A DNA stretch of 64,000 bases from Patiria pectinifera (taxonomy: Eukaryota; Echinodermata; Asteroidea; Valvatida; Asterinidae), in NCBI GenBank assembly GCA_029964075.1, contig CM057135.1, positions 16,580,863 through 16,644,862 on the forward strand, written 5' to 3'. The notes below the pieces were generated by a model, which did not search any database, was not told where the DNA came from, and saw only the letters and a list, made by a program, of their open reading frames with translations. This document shows, piece by piece, positions 53,257 to 64,000 of the stretch. The translations under genes were made by a program, and so were the position numbers. How positions within the stretch are numbered: position 1 is the stretch's first letter; every line of letters starts with the position of its first letter.

Positions 53257-56224
53257 TTGTGTAGTTCTGATACTTCTTTGCTCACAACTGCAATAATGGA
53301 GAGGAATCTCCGGTATTCATCACAAGCTCTTTTGAGTATTCGCCATGACTGCTCTGAAATAAAACTACCACTGACTGTGCATAACAGGATCCGTGCAAAT
53401 GGTCTTCACAAACGGCGGAGAGGACGGCGTGCTGGAACCCATATGAGGCGTAAGATTCAAGTACTGTGTAACTGCTATTTATCTCATCAGAACTACCGGA
53501 CTGGTGATAAAGCTCCTAGATCACAAGTTCTTGTCAAGTTGCAGCAGAGCATTTCGATTCGTCATCAATTACCGACTTTCTACTTATGCAACTCCAGATC
53601 CCTGAACAATAAACTGGATGAACTACATGCTATTATTTTGGATAACAACGTGGATGTTGCCGCCATCACAGAAACATGGTTTAAACCAGACTTACCTCCA
53701 GAGCTTGTTTCAATCTCTGGCTACACAATGTTTGCCAAGTCCCGGACTGGAAAACAAGGAGGAGGCATCGCACTATATGTCAATCAGCTGTATGCCTCTG
53801 AACAATTAAATATCAGCACGCCGGAGGGTCTTGAGGTATTATGGATAAAAATTCGCCCACATTCTCTTCCAAGATCTGTGTCCCATCTGGTAATCGCATT
53901 GGTGTATTACCCTCCAAACAGCCCTACTGCAAATCTACTACTTGACCATCTACATGACACACTCGACAATGTTCTTAGCAACCACCCACATGCAGGCATT
54001 GCAGTCATGGGAGACTTTAATCAACTTGATTTAAAGCCATTGCTCACCGACCCCAAGTTGAAGCAGATTGTTCAAGAACCAACTAGGGGAAACAGAACCC
54101 TGGACAAAATCATCACAAATCTATCACCTCACTACAAGCAACCCAAAATGTGTTCCCCGCTTGGAAGAAGTGACCATAATGCAATCTTATTGTCGCCCAC
54201 TCAACAGCGCAAAAGTGAAAATACTACTAGAACACAAATCACAAGGCCACTACGTGATTCAGACATTCGCCAATTTGGGATGTGGATCTGCAATTATGAC
54301 TGGTCACCTGTCTTAGAAGCTACTGAGCCTAACCAGCAATGCAAGGCCTTCTATGAAGTGTTGAACTGGGCTCTGGACTGCTTCCTTCCAACTCGCACCA
54401 CCAAATTGCACTCAAAGGACAGACCATGGATAACCCCTGCAATCAAATCATTGATTAGGAAGCGACAAGATGCCTGCCATCAAGACAGAACATGGAAACA
54501 ACTTAGAAACAAAGTCATCCGAGAAATACGCCTTGCTAAAAGAAAACACTACATCACCAGGATACAGACTCATAAGGCATCTAACCCAGCTGGACGGTAC
54601 AGAGGAATAAAAGCCATTACTCATGGTCATCAGGTGGGACCAACAATTAGTGTGCCAGACAAAGACATAACGAGCCCAGCCCAGGTAGCTAATTACATCA
54701 ACAAGCTACTGGTGGCTGTCACTGATGATCTCCAGCCTGTTGACACTGCTCAACTACCAGCATATCTGCCATCACAGGTACCTCCTCCCAACGTTCAACC
54801 CTGGGAGGTTTTCCACGAACTGAAACGTGTTAAAGTTGGCAAATCAGGTGGACCGGATAATGTACCTGCTCGCATTATCAGGGAGTTCGCTTGTGAACTG
54901 AGCACGCCATTGGCCCACATATTCAATACATCTCTTAACTGTGGAGTGGTTCCTGACCTGTGGAAACGAGCCACTATTGTTCCAATTCCCAAAACATCAC
55001 CAGCTGTGGCCGACAAGTTAAGGCCGATTGCTCTTACAGACCATTTTGCCAAAGTTCTTGAAGGGTTTGTTGCCAAATGGACCCTTGAGGATTTGGCACC
55101 TAACATAGATCAACACCAGTTTGGAAATCGCAAGGGATTTTGCACCACACACTATCTTGTTGACTTGCTACATACTTTGTTTCAACATGCAGAGAAACCT
55201 AAAACATCATCCACGCTTATCTTAACTGACTTCAGCAAGGCCTTCGATCACATTGACCACAACATCGCTATTACGAAACTACTTGCCTTAGGAGTTGAAC
55301 CCACACTAGTCCAGTGGATTTGTAACTTTCTCAGTAACCGACAGCAGTGTGTGCGTTATCGAAGAATCAACTCTGATTGGACCAATGTGCATGCTGGTGT
55401 CCCGCAGGGAACACGCCTTGGACCAATCGTGTTTCTAGCAGTAGTCAATGATGCGCTCCAAAACAATCATGACTCCACACATTACTGGAAATATGTAGAT
55501 GACCTGAGTATAGTTGAGAATCGGTCCTCACATGCACCATCAATAATGCAAGAATCCCTTGAGTCCCTTGTTCTGTGGTCTGAAACAAACACCATGAAGC
55601 TCAATCCTGCGAAATGTTCATCAATGGAAACTAACTTAATGAGAGACCCCCCAATCCCACCAATCTTCACCATATATGGTCAACAGCTCCCGCAGTCGGA
55701 TACAGTGAAACTCCTGGGTGTACACATACAGAAGAATCTCAAGTGGGATACAAATGTCGACTCCAATATTACAACGAGCAAATGGACGGTTACACATGAT
55801 CCGAGTTCTCAAAGGCCATGGTTTACCGGTAGAGGACCTTCTTACAATCTACAAGGGGTTTCTACGGCCGCTTCTAGAGTATGCTGTACCACTCTGGAAC
55901 GGCGGAATAACCAAACAGCATGTACATCTTCTTGAACGTGTTCAGAAACGCTCACTCAAACTTATATTAGGTTCTGATTACACTCATTATCAACATGCCC
56001 TAGATACTCTTAGCATACCGATCTTGAGTAGCAGACGAACTGAGATGTGTCTTAAATTTGCCAAAGATCTGAAAGCAAATTCCAAGTCGAATAATATCAT
56101 CCCCACTCGCCCCACAAATGGCAGATTTCTACGTAATTCCAGTATTCCTCAGTTGCAATATAGAACAAATAGATTCAAGAACAGTGCAGTACCCTACCTC
56201 ATTGACTTAATTAATTCTAATTAA
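53257..56224 (+). CDS. non-LTR retrotransposon ORF2: APE endonuclease and reverse transcriptase (one frameshift)
   Basis: Endonuclease motifs: NSRSLNNKLDEL, ITETWF, GGGIALYV, MGDFNQLDL and LGRSDHNAILL. RT motifs: KVGKSGGPDNVPARII, LRPIALTDHFAKVLE, LILTDFSKAFDHIDH, AGVPQGTRLGPIVF and WKYVDDLSIVE. A C-terminal thumb-like region ends at 56224. Frames 53257-55935 and 55718-56224 join by a one-base shift near 55778 (gcaaatgg). No C-terminal nuclease is seen. APE plus RT places it in the CR1/L2/Jockey assemblage; the exact clade is uncertain. The N-terminal RGRRAGTHMRRKI stretch is basic. Confidence 0.88.
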
Positions 56225-56979
56225 TTCCAGTGTTTTTTTTTAATTTTATGATTGCTAGATTTAAAGTTCACCAGTTTTTATTCCTTGCTAGACCCGAATT
56301 CTTTTTAGGGAAATCCTGATGAATCGCAGGGAAATCGGGGTGATTGTGGTTGTCGTTATAGCTGTAATCGTTCTTGTTGTTGTCTTCGTTATATCTTCGT
56401 TGTCACTGTGGAAATTGTGGTTATAGCTGTAATCGTTGTTGTTGTTGTCTTCGTTATATCTTCGTTGTCACTGTGGAAATTGTGGTTATTGTTTCCATTG
56501 TAGTCAATACTGTTCTTGTTGTATTCGTTGTTACTTTTGTCATCATTATTGTGATTATGGTTCTTGTCGTCCTTATCGCTGTCTTAATTGTTATTCTTGT
56601 CATTATATAGTCGTGATTGTGGTTAATTGTTGTCATTGTTCTCGTTATCGTTATCTTTTTCAAATTTCTTAATTATTTCATACATATCTGTATATTTTTA
56701 TCACAACTGATACCACATGACATTTGTTTTTATATGTAAAATTGATTTTTTAATTAATGAAGATTGGCATGTAAGAGATACTTTCGGGTTAAGACAGTTT
56801 TTGGACCTTTCAATGTAAAAGTACTTGTTTATTTTAAATTTAATTTAATTTATTTTATTTAATGTATTTGTATTAGCATTTTTATCTGTTGACTTGATCC
56901 AATTCAATCTTTGATTGCCACATCAAGTCTAATGAAAATAAACCATTTATCTATCTATCTATCTATCTATCTATCAAAT
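56225..56979 (+). repeat. LINE 3' UTR with internal repeat and (ATCT)n tail
   Basis: It contains a ~62-bp direct duplication (about 56345-56490, unit including cttcgttatatcttcgttgtc) in a GTT/ATT-rich tract. It ends in gaaaataaaccatttatct with ATCT repeats to 56979, a typical LINE microsatellite tail that probably marks the 3' end. Confidence 0.7.
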
Positions 56980-57279
56980 AACACTGAGAAGTAAACATAA
57001 CAGAAACTAACACCCAAAAAGCTCCCGCAGGATTACCCAAAAGAAAATTTCTTTCGAAGGGCTCTCCAAACTCATTGGATAAAACAAATATTTATAAAAT
57101 TAAGCAGTTATGCAAAATATAATTAAAAATACAAATAAAAATTACAAGAAGTGTAAATAAATCAATAAATAAACACATATATAAATAAAATAAAATTAAT
57201 AGAATTAAACAAAATGAGAATGAAATGAAAATAAAATCATATCATATCATATCCCCTGGAAATAGAAATTCAAATGTGG

Positions 57280-58900
57280 TTTGCTATAAGCCGTCCACAA
57301 TATTATGGATTAATGAATAATTAATTTTTCCCATAGATTTTGTACACAGCTTTCTCCACAAGTCTTTTTTTTTTTATTGATTTTTGAAAATTTACGTGCA
57401 TATTATGAAGTCCTATATCTACAGAACTGTAAGTCTGATTGGGTTCAAACTTGGTATGTCGCTAGACCGGGATGTGTTACAGGTAAAAAATTAGGTGACG
57501 TCATGATGACGTCATCCGGAGATTTAAATGAATATTTAAACTTTTTCACCTTTTAGCCATATCTCACGAACAAAACATGCAAAATTCAAAATTATTTTTG
57601 TATTCTGTCTGTTACGTAATAGGTTTTTCGAACAAAATTTTTAAAAAATGTGTGACGTCTTCATGACGTCATCAAAATGCGATTTTTCAAAACATATAAC
57701 GAAAGGTCTGATTGTCATCAAACTTAGTGGGTAGGTAGATAACGGTACTAGTATGCAAAGTTTGAAGTGACGTCACGATGACGTCATCGTTTTTTTAATC
57801 ATTTTTTAAATATTAATAATTTCATTCTGCTTCCACAAATTGTACACTTTCTTTCATCGGATTGACATTAAACTTGGTTCAAACCAAGACCACAATGATA
57901 AAATGTGCATTAAGAAGGGTCGTAAAATAATGACGTCATTGCAGGACAAGCGACATCATTTGATAAAATTATATTTTAGAAATTATTCTAAGCGTTTTGA
58001 ACAACCTTTAACTGCATGAAGCACTCTGAAAAGTGACTGCAAAAGGACCAACGAAACATAAATATTTGTAGAATGCGAAAAAGCCCTGTGTTCTGTTTGC
58101 AAACAGACATACAGCTCTAGTTTCCTTCTTTTTTTCCCAGTCAATTCGCCCATAGGGTTTGTACACATTTTCCTTCTACCATGCCACTTTGGCACTTTTG
58201 TAAATCTGATCGCCTTCAGATTTGGTACATACTTAGACAATCATCCAGAGAGGGTCCTAGAAGAAAATTGTCATCATGACGTCATCAGGTGTCAAGTTAC
58301 GTAACATTAAAGGGGCATTTTTTTTGTCCATATGGTTAGTACACGTTCTTTTCTCCATAGGGTTTGTACACGTTCTTTTCTCCATAGGGTTTGTACACGT
58401 TCTTTTCTTCATAGGGTTGATATTGGGATCTGTTATATTTGATGATATAGGTGAAATCATAGTGACTTTATTTGCTGTCATGTGAGGGCTCCCTGACTTT
58501 GCATCATTTCCATCCCCATGGCTCCAGATGTATGCTTACGATTTGGTTGAAACTTTGTATTCACACAAACTTGGATTAGTTATACTGTACACTGTATACC
58601 AGAATATAGGTCAAGATGACGTCATGACATTGTTACATATCATCTGAGGTCACATTAAAGGGGGTATGTCTGAGACGTATATCTATAGAACAATAGGTCC
58701 AATTTTGGTGGTGCCTTTTTTCTGCGATATCTCCATGATTAAATTACATGTCGCGTGATGTGTAGTTAAAATGGTTGATTTCCATCTGATTTGGTTGTTA
58801 CTTGATATGTACCGAAATCGGGGTGTGGTATAGATTAAAATTCAACTGACATCATAATGTCAACTCGTTGGAAGTGATGTCACATTAAAGGGACATTTTT
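57280..58900. repeat. TGACGTCA-family dispersed repeats
   Basis: The block repeats (a)cttggtatg-t(a/c)g, gtgacgtca(t/c)gatgacgtcatc (57496, 57769), cacattaaag and ccatagggtttgtacac (about 58150, 58360, 58385 and 58410, the last three a ~30-bp tandem). It is homologous in parts to 5586-6720 and 62640-63530. Confidence 0.75.
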
Positions 58901-60073
58901 TTTCTGAGGCCAACAATGTCTGAACTATACGTCGGATTGGGTTTTGACCTGCGATAAACATGTAAGTAGGCCTACATTATATACCAGGATGTAAGATGTA
59001 CAAAAATTTAAGAAATTTGATAATGATGTCGTGAAATGTTCAGATTTGAAAATGTTCAGATCTTCTTTTCGCTTTTTTCGCTTTGATTTTGGTTGTATTC
59101 TTGTCAGACCTCGCACACAACTGTGACACTGTTAAAGTTGTTTGCTGCTCTAGTGTTTTAAATGATCTACCTGTAATGAAACGTTCGAGATTGTCAGGAT
59201 TATATTTCGAGGGGCAGGTAGTTTGCTTTACATAATCACTCTTAGAATCAGAGACATGTGTCCTGAATTACACAATCTTACACAAGTCAGATGTAACTCG
59301 GACACCAAATTGGACCCTAAATTTATGGAATCACCCACCTACGCTTTGCACGCGCACCCGTTCCCAAACGCAAAGAAAAGAGGACTGCGCACACATTGAA
59401 CCACGTGGATTTAGGACGTCTGACATAAATCGACTTCACATACTTGGCACACACGGCAAAAACTTGGAATCGCCTCACAAAGGTTCTTGGTTCGATAGCC
59501 GCCGATGGCCACGTCAATCTTTTTCAATCAAAGACAATAAAAATACCGAAACAGCTCGGTGTTTGTTTACCTACAAGCACAACGTCCGTCTAGTTGCCTT
59601 TTTTTCCCCTCCTTTTTCAGACTTTTTCTCCATAGATTTAACACACGTTTCTTCTTCCAATCCACTTTGCCACTTTTTAAAATCAAATTGATTTCAGACT
59701 TGGTACATACTTAGACCACTACCCACAGATGGTCCTAGAAGAAATTTGTGATCGTGACTCATCAGGTGTCGGGTTACGTCACATTAAAGATGCATTTTTC
59801 CCCATATGTTTTGTACACGTTTTAAAACACTCCAGTTTGGCATCTTCGTAAATCCAATAGACTTTAAACTTAATTCATACTTGGACCACCACCCACAGTA
59901 GTCTGAGTATCACCCGTTCTACGGAGCGAGCCGTACGAACGTCTGATACATGCGTGCATGTAAATATTATGCAAGCAGCACATCAGCCAATCACAGCCGT
60001 TTACAATCATTTTCCGTCCAGATTGTGACGGAGGATGATGATTGGTCAACAGCTGTCAGCTGACTCAGCAGAC
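58901..60073. repeat. repeat-rich DNA with a further 170-bp unit
   Basis: 59709-59900 repeats the 170-bp unit of 5586-6090 (cttagaccac-acccacagatgg, ttacgtcacattaaagatgc). The rest has no gene. 59909-60073 looks like a promoter: agccaatcacagcc at about 59995 and gattggtca at about 60040 (CCAAT boxes in both directions) just before an ATGGCGGC start. Confidence 0.6.
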
Positions 60074-60551
60074 ATGGCGGCCTCCATGAAACCAACTTTT
60101 GTCAACAGAGACATGGAAAGGTGTTTCTCGGAAGTGCTTAGCTCTCTGACAACATCATTTTCAACGCTAACAGATGCAAAGTGCAATTAGCTAAAGTGCA
60201 ATTAGCACTGTTGTCAAGGACAAACGTGACACATTTGTTCAGCTGCCCACTGGTTATGGAAAAAGCGATGGTGGAGTCGGAGAGTGCACGGGAAGCCGAA
60301 CAAATGCCCATCGTTATCGTAATTTCGCTGCTTACATCGCTTATGGAAGATCAGGTTGAATCATGTCGGAGGATGGGTCTCACGGCATGCCGGCTAGGTG
60401 CTGATGTCCCGGGCGTCCTACATGGTAAATATCAGCTTGTGTATGGAAGTCCAGAATCATGGCTGGGACAACGGCAGTTGTTGTTGACAGACCTTTACCA
60501 GAAAAATGTGATAGCTATCGTTGCGGGTGAAGTTCACTGTGTTGAAAAATG
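60074..60551 (+). pseudogene. RecQ-like DNA helicase, decayed first exon
   Basis: Over shifting frames it shows MAASMKPTFVN then FSEVL, TFVQLPTGYGKS (Walker A), VIVISLLTSLMEDQVESCR, GVLHGKYQLVYGSPESWLGQ and IAIVAGEVHCVEKW. In active RecQ helicases the last block is DEAH-type; here it reads GEVH, so the metal-binding Asp is lost. A duplicated agtgcaattagc (about 60181-60202) and frame changes break the 5' half. The exon stops at a gtatgt donor at 60552, so this is a genomic, not retro-copied, remnant. The promoter-like flank is retained. Confidence 0.7.
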
Positions 60552-60719
60552 GTATGTACATTTATATTATTATTAAACATGTTATTGTTAAGGGCATTAT
60601 ATAATCAGTCGATAGGATTAAGAAGATTAAAATCTGTGAATGTATTTTTGAAGCCTGTGAGAAGATTTTGCTAGAATCGAAGAGCTGAACTGAAGAGGCG
60701 CGAACCCCGATAACTTAAA

Positions 60720-61545
60720 ATATGGGGCATAAATTAGGCCCATCACTAGTATCAGATTGAAGGAATCTAGGTCACGCTTCCATAGTGTGAACAACGCGGT
60801 GAACTTTTTTCACTGTATTCTTGGAAAATATTAGATAGTGGATATTTTGCCGGAGGTAACGCCGGCAAACTAACGTTTACTAACGGTTTGCCGGCGGTAA
60901 TCCATATCAACAGAGGGCGCTGTACTCTTTAAGATAGGGCTGAATTATAACATGTATTAAATTTCCCTCAAAGTTGTGTAGCACAATCGGTGCAGTGGTT
61001 AAGCATTGACTATGGTGAGTGGGATGTCCCGAGTTCGAATCCTGATCCCCGCCACAATTTTAAGGTTTTTTCCCCCATCCCCAAATAAATAAGAATATTC
61101 TTTTTTTATTATTTTAATATGTCTCAAACATTTTATTGCAGAGTATTACTTTTTCTTTTTCAGATTTGTGGCTCTGGAGGATTTTTTTTAAAGGGAAATA
61201 AAGTCCGAAATTATAAAATGGTCTGATTCCGATCTTGTACATATAGAAATACAACGATAATATTGGCATGGAGCCAGACTAAAATTTGTTACCGGAAAAT
61301 GTTTAAGTACAAAAAAAAGTAACTGCGCATGTTCAGTGCATTTCCAGCAAACTAACATTTACTGAAGGTTTGCCGTCTCCAGAAAAATATCCACTGCCAA
61401 AATATTACTATTAGTGTTAATTTCACGAAACTGGTATTTTTAAGCCTACCCTGAAAAAAAGTTCACCCCGTTGTCAACACCGTTGAGGTGAAATGGGGCC
61501 TAGATCACTTGAATCTAGGCCACATAATGGGGCTCAAGGCCCTCC
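60720..61545. mobile_element. imperfect fold-back element with tRNA-like core
   Basis: The left arm (about 60720-60895: atggggc, ggaatctaggtca, gcggtgaacttttttc, agtggatattttgccgga, ggcaaac) and right arm (about 61335-61535) are reverse complements with many differences. The centre holds a tRNA-like segment (60974-61057). No protein frame. It resembles a non-autonomous DNA transposon that captured, or is fused with, a SINE head. Confidence 0.55.
60974..61057 (+). ncRNA. tRNA-like segment / SINE head with Pol III boxes
   Basis: tagcacaatcgg...gtggttaagc resembles an A box and D arm, and gagttcgaatcct is a good B box. The ends ttgtg and cacaa could pair as an acceptor stem. The anticodon arm does not fold cleanly, so it is more likely a tRNA-derived SINE head or pseudogene than a working tRNA. 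Confidence 0.5.
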
Positions 61546-62456
61546 CAGCTTGGCATAGAGCATGTACAATGTACTACATGTACTGTCATTAGTATTTTAA
61601 CCCAGTAGATTCCCGTTATAGCGCTCTCAAAGGGACCGAACTGAACCGAGCGGTATAACCGCACAGCGCTGTAACCGACGTACATGTACATGTACATGTA
61701 CAAGTACATGAACACATGTACACATGTACATGTACTGTATTAAATACATGTATGTACATGTACACACATATACACGTACATGTATGCATGACTGTACGGG
61801 TCGGACTATACATACACATGTACATGTACATGTAGCTTTGAAAACACTGCAATCTGAAATGTCAGTGTAATTGTATCACAATCCAAACAAAAACAATATA
61901 TTCTCAGCCCCATAAAATAAACTGTAGTTTATCATTCAAGTGAGAAAAAAGTGGTTGTTTTGTGGCTTTTCTTTACGCAAATTACGCTGTAACGTGCATG
62001 TGCTAATAATTATGCTATGGATAGAGGTACACAATGTATGTGGTTCCACTACGCATGCAGTGTCCAAAGTATTAGTAGCACGGCTGCACAAACCAGTGAT
62101 ACTGAAATTAACTTTTACAAGGCCTTTAAATTGCATGGCGGCCTGGATTTGTGTCCAGTCAGGCTGGACCGCACTTTCAATGTTTACGTTTTTGTTTTTA
62201 TAAAAATGTATAAATACCTAAGCCAGTTTAGCCATTCCTATTGGTCGAGAGCTAGTAACGTGCTGGTCAACAACGGTTGATAAAGCACCGGCTGACTCTG
62301 CGCCACATTAAGCAAGTGCGTTACGCGCGCGCCAATTTTCAAATAAGGAGACCACTCTGCGGGAGGAACATACCATAAATTTCTATAGGGGCATTTCAAA
62401 AAGGTGAAGTAAAAGTGTTGAACAAAATCGTTGGAAATTTATAATTTCTGTTAATT
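61546..62456. other. non-coding DNA with TACATG microsatellite
   Basis: ACATGT-type repeats fill about 61676-61835. No gene is supported in the rest. Confidence 0.6.
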
Positions 62457-62596
62457 AGCTGTTTCGGTTACAACCGAAACAGCTCTTGTTTTCTTTTTTT
62501 TTTCTTTTTAGCTGTTTCGGTAACACACCGAAACAGCTCTTGTTTTCGTTAAGATTTTTTTTTTTTTTTTGCTTTTCCGCTTAAATGCGGAAAAGC
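62457..62596. repeat. three consecutive hairpins with T-rich tails
   Basis: 62457-62484 (arms AGCTGTTTCGGTT / AACCGAAACAGCT), 62510-62538 (AGCTGTTTCGGT / ACCGAAACAGCT, 5-base loop) and 62571-62596 (GCTTTTCCGC / GCGGAAAAGC, 6-base loop). The first two are each followed by cttgttttc and T-runs. They sit at the edge of a TGACGTCA-family block. Confidence 0.85.
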
Positions 62597-62639
62597 CTTT
62601 GTTTCTGTACTTATTTTATTTTTTTTTTTATTTTTTTCC

Positions 62640-63700
62640 CTCTTGGGACTTCCAACCAAAATGACATAGACTTTGTGCACGTTTTTTCTGATCGGCACTT
62701 TTTGCATAAAGCATACTCATATAACATTGAAACTTTACATAGTCAAAGAACATATAGCAAAGGTCTTTCGCGAAGATAGAAACAATGATGACGTCATCAT
62801 GGGTCATGTGACGTCATCTTAAAGGTGCATACTTTAGGGCCCTATATCGCGAGAATGGTAAGTCCAATTTGGTTCATACTTGGTATGTAGGTAGACCGGG
62901 ATGTGTTATAGGTAAAAATTGGAGTAACGTCACGATGACGTCATCGTGTGATTTTATAAGAATTTTTGAAGTTTTGGACCCTCAAACCATATCTTATCAA
63001 CGGAACAAGGTAAATTCAAAATTCTTGTTGCAATGGGTTTGTTAGGTAATGCATACTTGACCCAAAAAAGTGAAAAGTGCATGACGCCATGATGACGTCA
63101 TCAAAAATGCGATTTTTGTATTTCACATATAAGGGTAAGTCTGATCGTCTTGAAACTTGGTGGATATGCAGATACAGTTACTAGTATGCAAAATCCGAAG
63201 TGACGTCATGATGACGTCATCGCTTGATTTGTTATAATTTTTTTTAACTTTTAACATTTTCTTCTACTTGCAAAATTGTACATGAAATAGGATCATTATG
63301 AACTTTAAACTACGCACAGTACAAGGCCCTTCGGTAAAGTTGGTCTTAAACAAGTCACATCATAATGACGTCGTCATTAGTCATGTGACCTCATCTTACA
63401 AATTATAATTTAAACATTTTATACCTATCGTTCTAGCAAGCCAATTGGGCTGAAACTTGGCAAATATACGGTTATGTGTATGTTATATATAAAATAAAAA
63501 ATACGTCATGTTAACGTCATCATTATTTTTTAATTGATTTTTAGTGTATATTATTTTCAAAGTTTCTTTACGTTTTTCAATTGACAAGTTCGGAATTATC
63601 TTGAATCCGATCAATTACAAACTTTGAAACAAATTTAAAAGAACCAACCTATAGCCAGATTTTCCAGAAATTTAAAGGAGACTTTTTAGTCTAAAAACGG
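62640..63700. repeat. TGACGTCA-family dispersed repeats
   Basis: It includes gatgacgtcatcatgggtcatgtgacgtcatc-type pairs (62788-62818), gacgtcatgatgacgtcat (63201), cttggtatgtaggtagacc and agactttgtgcacgtttttt. No gene. It is homologous in parts to 57280-58900. Confidence 0.75.
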
Positions 63701-63763
63701 ACGAAATCACGTAATTCCCGATTTTGGGCAATAATGCGCACGTAGAGCAAGTATTCCTTTCGC

Positions 63764-63867
63764 CAACAGAGGGCAGCATATACATTTAATGGTTAGTTTT
63801 GTTTAGCATTCGGCAGCTATAAATGCAATGCAAGTTAAACATTAAATGTATCTGCTGCCCTCTATTG
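63764..63867. mobile_element. short MITE-like palindromic element
   Basis: Left arm caacagagggcagc...acatttaatg and right arm cattaaatgtat...gctgccctctattg are reverse complements over ~28 bases with two mismatches, around a ~48-base centre. No coding potential. Confidence 0.65.
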
Positions 63868-64000
63868 ACGTAAATTATATACTCACTTGGCTGTACTGTA
63901 TGCACTTGGCTATTGCCACTCAACCGTGTGTGCATGGCTATCGCCGTTGAAATGATTTGCCGCCCACAAAAATACTATTTTTCATTTCCAATTTACAAAA

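Noticed and set aside
56374..56672. Cys/Val-rich and Thr/Ile-rich frames on both strands
   Set aside because: Low-complexity translation of a GTT/ATT repeat in the LINE 3' UTR, including a frame that superficially resembles a thr leader peptide.
59323..59517. Minus-strand 64-codon frame and a ggttcgatagccgcc B-box-like site as a SINE
   Set aside because: No matching A box or protein homology that I can recognise.
60974..61057. Functional tRNA gene
   Set aside because: B box is good but the anticodon arm and acceptor stem do not fold well, and it is embedded in a repeat.
61515..61852. Tyr/Met/Cys-rich frames at 61.5-61.9 kb
   Set aside because: Translations of the ACATGT microsatellite.

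Overview
This is a eukaryotic window, most likely from a marine invertebrate; I cannot name the species. The evidence is spliced-gene architecture, the lack of bacterial operons, many short interspersed and fold-back repeats, TACATG microsatellites, and a mobilome of Ngaro, pogo, Helentron, Ty3/gypsy, Polinton/Maverick and APE-type LINE elements. Almost everything recognisable is transposon-derived. The exceptions are a probable minus-strand host gene (9.2-11.8 kb) with a tandemly duplicated exon, and a decayed RecQ-like first exon near 60.1-60.6 kb.

Layout. 1-2518: 3' end of a Ngaro (DIRS-like) retroelement, with the tyrosine recombinase tail, an SGNH hydrolase and the split direct repeats B1-A2-B2. 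2.5-4.4 kb: fold-back DNA. 4.4-5.6 kb: pogo-like DDE transposase remnant cut off by a 170-bp tandem repeat. 5.6-9.2 kb: TGACGTCA-rich dispersed repeats and unassigned DNA. 9.2-11.8 kb: candidate host exons. 12.3-48.6 kb: a minus-strand Helentron (PHD finger, two cysteine-protease domains, Rep, helicase, endonuclease) split by a complete gypsy LTR retrotransposon (20554-48024). The gypsy element is in turn split by a complete Polinton (23055-40234). 48.6-49.7 kb: tandem repeats including a hairpin array. 53.3-57.0 kb: LINE. 57-64 kb: TGACGTCA-rich repeats, the RecQ-like pseudo-exon, a fold-back element with a tRNA-like core, hairpins and a MITE.

The nesting gives a relative chronology: Helentron first, then gypsy (LTRs about 1% different by eye), then Polinton (870-bp TIRs with only a few differences). 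Both open insertion sites can be read. The gypsy pol frame resumes exactly on the far side of the Polinton, and the flanks carry a 6-bp duplication, gatgta.

The Polinton is the most interesting object. It carries PolB, integrase, packaging ATPase, major and minor capsid genes and several conserved membrane or coiled-coil genes. I find no adenovirus-type protease. Inside each TIR lies a gene whose product looks like a single-cyclin-box TFIIB (zinc ribbon plus cyclin fold). Between the left TIR and PolB lie twelve 83-bp units, each with a near-perfect hairpin of terminator-like form, followed by about four 46-bp units with a related hairpin. Another hairpin, flanked by T-tracts on both strands, separates the one spaced convergent gene pair. 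Most genes start at an AT-rich TAAATG- or TATTAAAAACATG-like leader. Together these suggest a virus-like transcription programme (own initiation factor, own promoter motif, hairpin termination). That is inference and needs testing.

Most coding regions here carry frameshifts. In the Polinton they fall in or near homopolymers while the TIRs are almost identical, so assembly error and real decay must be separated before calling the copy dead.
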